Assembly (NCBI GenBank): GCA_035546535.1
Contig: DASZWQ010000037.1
Location: 1 to 64,000, forward strand
DNA: 64,000 nt
Direction of reading: 5' to 3'
Source: Pirellulales bacterium
Lineage (GTDB): Bacteria > Planctomycetota > Planctomycetia > Pirellulales > JACPPG01
Part shown: positions 62,936 through 64,000 of the stretch, in pieces
Position numbering within the stretch: the first letter of the stretch is position 1
How the letters are laid out: each line of letters opens with the position of its first letter
Translations under genes and position numbers: made by a program
Notes under the pieces: model-generated
Told to the model about the DNA's origin: nothing
Databases searched by the model: none
The model's input: only the letters and a program-made list of their open reading frames with translations

Positions 62936-63979
62936 ATGAAAACCGCGCCGCTCGTTTCGCTGGCACGTCTCGAATCCCTGCTGGCCGCGCTCCCCAAGTT
63001 GACGATCGGCCTGGTCGGAGACCTGTTTCTCGATCGCTATCTCGAAATCGATCCCGAGATGAGCGAGCTGTCGATCGAAACCGGTCTGGAGGCCTACCAG
63101 GTCACGCGCATTCGCAACAGCCCCGGCGCGCTCGGCACCGTCATGAACAACCTGGCGGCGCTCGGCGTCGGGCGCCTCGTCCCGGTGACCGTGCTGGGCG
63201 ACGATGGGCAGGCGTACGACCTGCTGCAAGAACTCGACCGCATGCCGGTCGATGCGAGCCACGTCATCCGCGACCCTGGCCGATTGACCCCCACATACAC
63301 CAAGCCGATGCGCCGCGGCGAGGGGGGCGTCTGGCACGAGTTGAATCGCATCGATTTGCGCAACAAAGCCGCGCTGGCCGAAAAGACGCAAGCCCGGCTG
63401 TGCGAGATGCTGGCCGACGTGTTCGCCGCGACGGACGGCCTGATCGTGCTCGATCAGGTCAACGAAGAGGGCTGGGGCGTGATCACGCCGGCCGTGCGCC
63501 AGCACCTGGCCGCCTTGGCCGAAAAGCACCCCGAACGACTGATGTTCGTCGACAGCCGGGCGCAAATTGCGAAGTTTCGCCGCGGCACGCTCAAGCCCAA
63601 TGTCCACGAGTGCCTGGCGGCGCTGGGTCGCAAAGCAACCGGCGCCGCGGATGAACCCGAGGCCGCGGCACGCGATTTTGCACGGCTGACCGGCTGCCCT
63701 CTCTATTGCACGGTCGGCGAACGGGGCATCCTGGTCGCCGACCCGCGGGAGGCGCCGGTGCTGGCACCGGGCTATCCCGTTGCCGGCCCGGTCGACATTG
63801 TCGGAGCCGGCGACAGCGCCACGGCCGGAATCGTGTCGGCCCTGCTGGCCGGCGCCAGCCGGCTGGAAGCCGCGGCGGTGGGAAATCTTGTGGCGTCGAT
63901 CACCGTGCAACAGTTGGGCACAACCGGCACCGCCAGCCCCGTTCAGGTCCGCGACCGCTGGAATGTAGTGCATACTTGA
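62936..63979 (+). CDS. PfkB-family carbohydrate kinase (RfaE/HldE-like)
   Basis: 347 residues. Ribokinase-like fold: VGDLFLDRYLEID at the N-terminus resembles the RfaE domain 1 start (GDVMLDRYW). Substrate-side GALGTVMNNLAALGVG has the shape of GGAANVA...LG in RfaE, with Gly-Ala substitutions. The C-terminal ATP/anion site is VDIVGAGDSATAGIV, with the catalytic Asp in GAGD. There is no nucleotidyltransferase domain, so it is not a full HldE. Sugar-phosphate substrate unknown; heptose-phosphate is plausible given the WaaP-like kinase nearby. The start abuts the HAD stop. Confidence 0.85.
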   Translation: MKTAPLVSLARLESLLAALPKLTIGLVGDLFLDRYLEIDPEMSELSIETGLEAYQVTRIRNSPGALGTVMNNLAALGVGRLVPVTVLGDDGQAYDLLQELDRMPVDASHVIRDPGRLTPTYTKPMRRGEGGVWHELNRIDLRNKAALAEKTQARLCEMLADVFAATDGLIVLDQVNEEGWGVITPAVRQHLAALAEKHPERLMFVDSRAQIAKFRRGTLKPNVHECLAALGRKATGAADEPEAAARDFARLTGCPLYCTVGERGILVADPREAPVLAPGYPVAGPVDIVGAGDSATAGIVSALLAGASRLEAAAVGNLVASITVQQLGTTGTASPVQVRDRWNVVHT

Positions 63980-64000
63980 TTCGCGACGCCGCCGCGGCAC

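Overview
The window is high-GC bacterial chromosome and almost certainly comes from a planctomycete of the Pirellulales type. The evidence is the PVC-specific membrane-bound dehydrogenase plus Pirellula/Verrucomicrobium-type cytochrome c architecture, a secreted sulfatase, a ceramidase-like protein, a CHAT-TPR protein, many small secreted Gly/Pro/Tyr-rich proteins, and dispersed intergenic repeats whose translation reads QPEAPAR / SPKRQRGF, a string I recall from Pirellula-group genomes. Genes are packed on both strands. There is one tRNA gene (Asp), no rRNA and no CRISPR array. The only transposition-related gene is a REP-associated tyrosine transposase (RAYT) with its own REP-like hairpins.

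Layout. 0-1.5 kb: two ABC-2 permease subunits; the first is cut by the window edge. 1.5-2.1 kb: RAYT between inverted REP hairpins. 2.1-6.1 kb: zinc-ribbon membrane protein, TIM-barrel isomerase, UbiA-like EboC, an unknown protein and a two-TM RCK ion channel. 6.1-10.3 kb: two overlapping genes for TMTC-like membrane glycosyltransferases with TPR tails. 10.5-17.7 kb: secreted repeat protein, MFS transporter, GT-C mannosyltransferase-like protein and a large AsmA-like protein. 17.9-21.9 kb: two small proteins, TatD-like EboB, EboF-like phosphodiesterase, orphan REP pair and a double GNAT. 22-31.8 kb: two giant secreted proteins (deacetylase + dehydrogenase + HEAT + cytochrome c + CBM, then PA14 + five haem sites + propeller-like). 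31.9-39.7 kb: nucleotidyltransferase-like and TPM proteins, a third TMTC-like protein, a Tat-exported amidohydrolase and an unusual lyase-like/MIP18 fusion. 40-49.7 kb: CHAT-TPR protein, small secreted or membrane proteins, arylsulfatase and ceramidase-like protein. 49.8-58 kb: a one-direction cluster of TetR, acyl-CoA ligase, acyl-CoA dehydrogenase, peroxisomal-type multifunctional enzyme with two SCP2 domains, SCP2-type thiolase and a secreted esterase. 58.3-64 kb: tRNA-Asp with terminator, 47-residue membrane protein, double WaaP-like kinase, TPR protein, HAD phosphatase and PfkB kinase.

Functional themes. (1) A dispersed ebo metabolite-export gene set: EboC and a TIM barrel at 2.5-4.4 kb, EboB and EboF at 18.6-20.9 kb, with no EboD in view. 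(2) A compact beta-oxidation cluster built like the eukaryotic peroxisomal pathway: ligase, LCAD-like dehydrogenase, MFE-2 with SCP2, and SCP2-type thiolase. (3) Extracytoplasmic glycan and sugar oxidation with attached c-type haems. (4) Three GT-C/TPR proteins plus an ArnT-like protein, which suggest protein or lipid glycosylation at the inner membrane. (5) Several families of palindromic intergenic repeats placed just after genes. All functions are read from motifs by eye; no database search was run.
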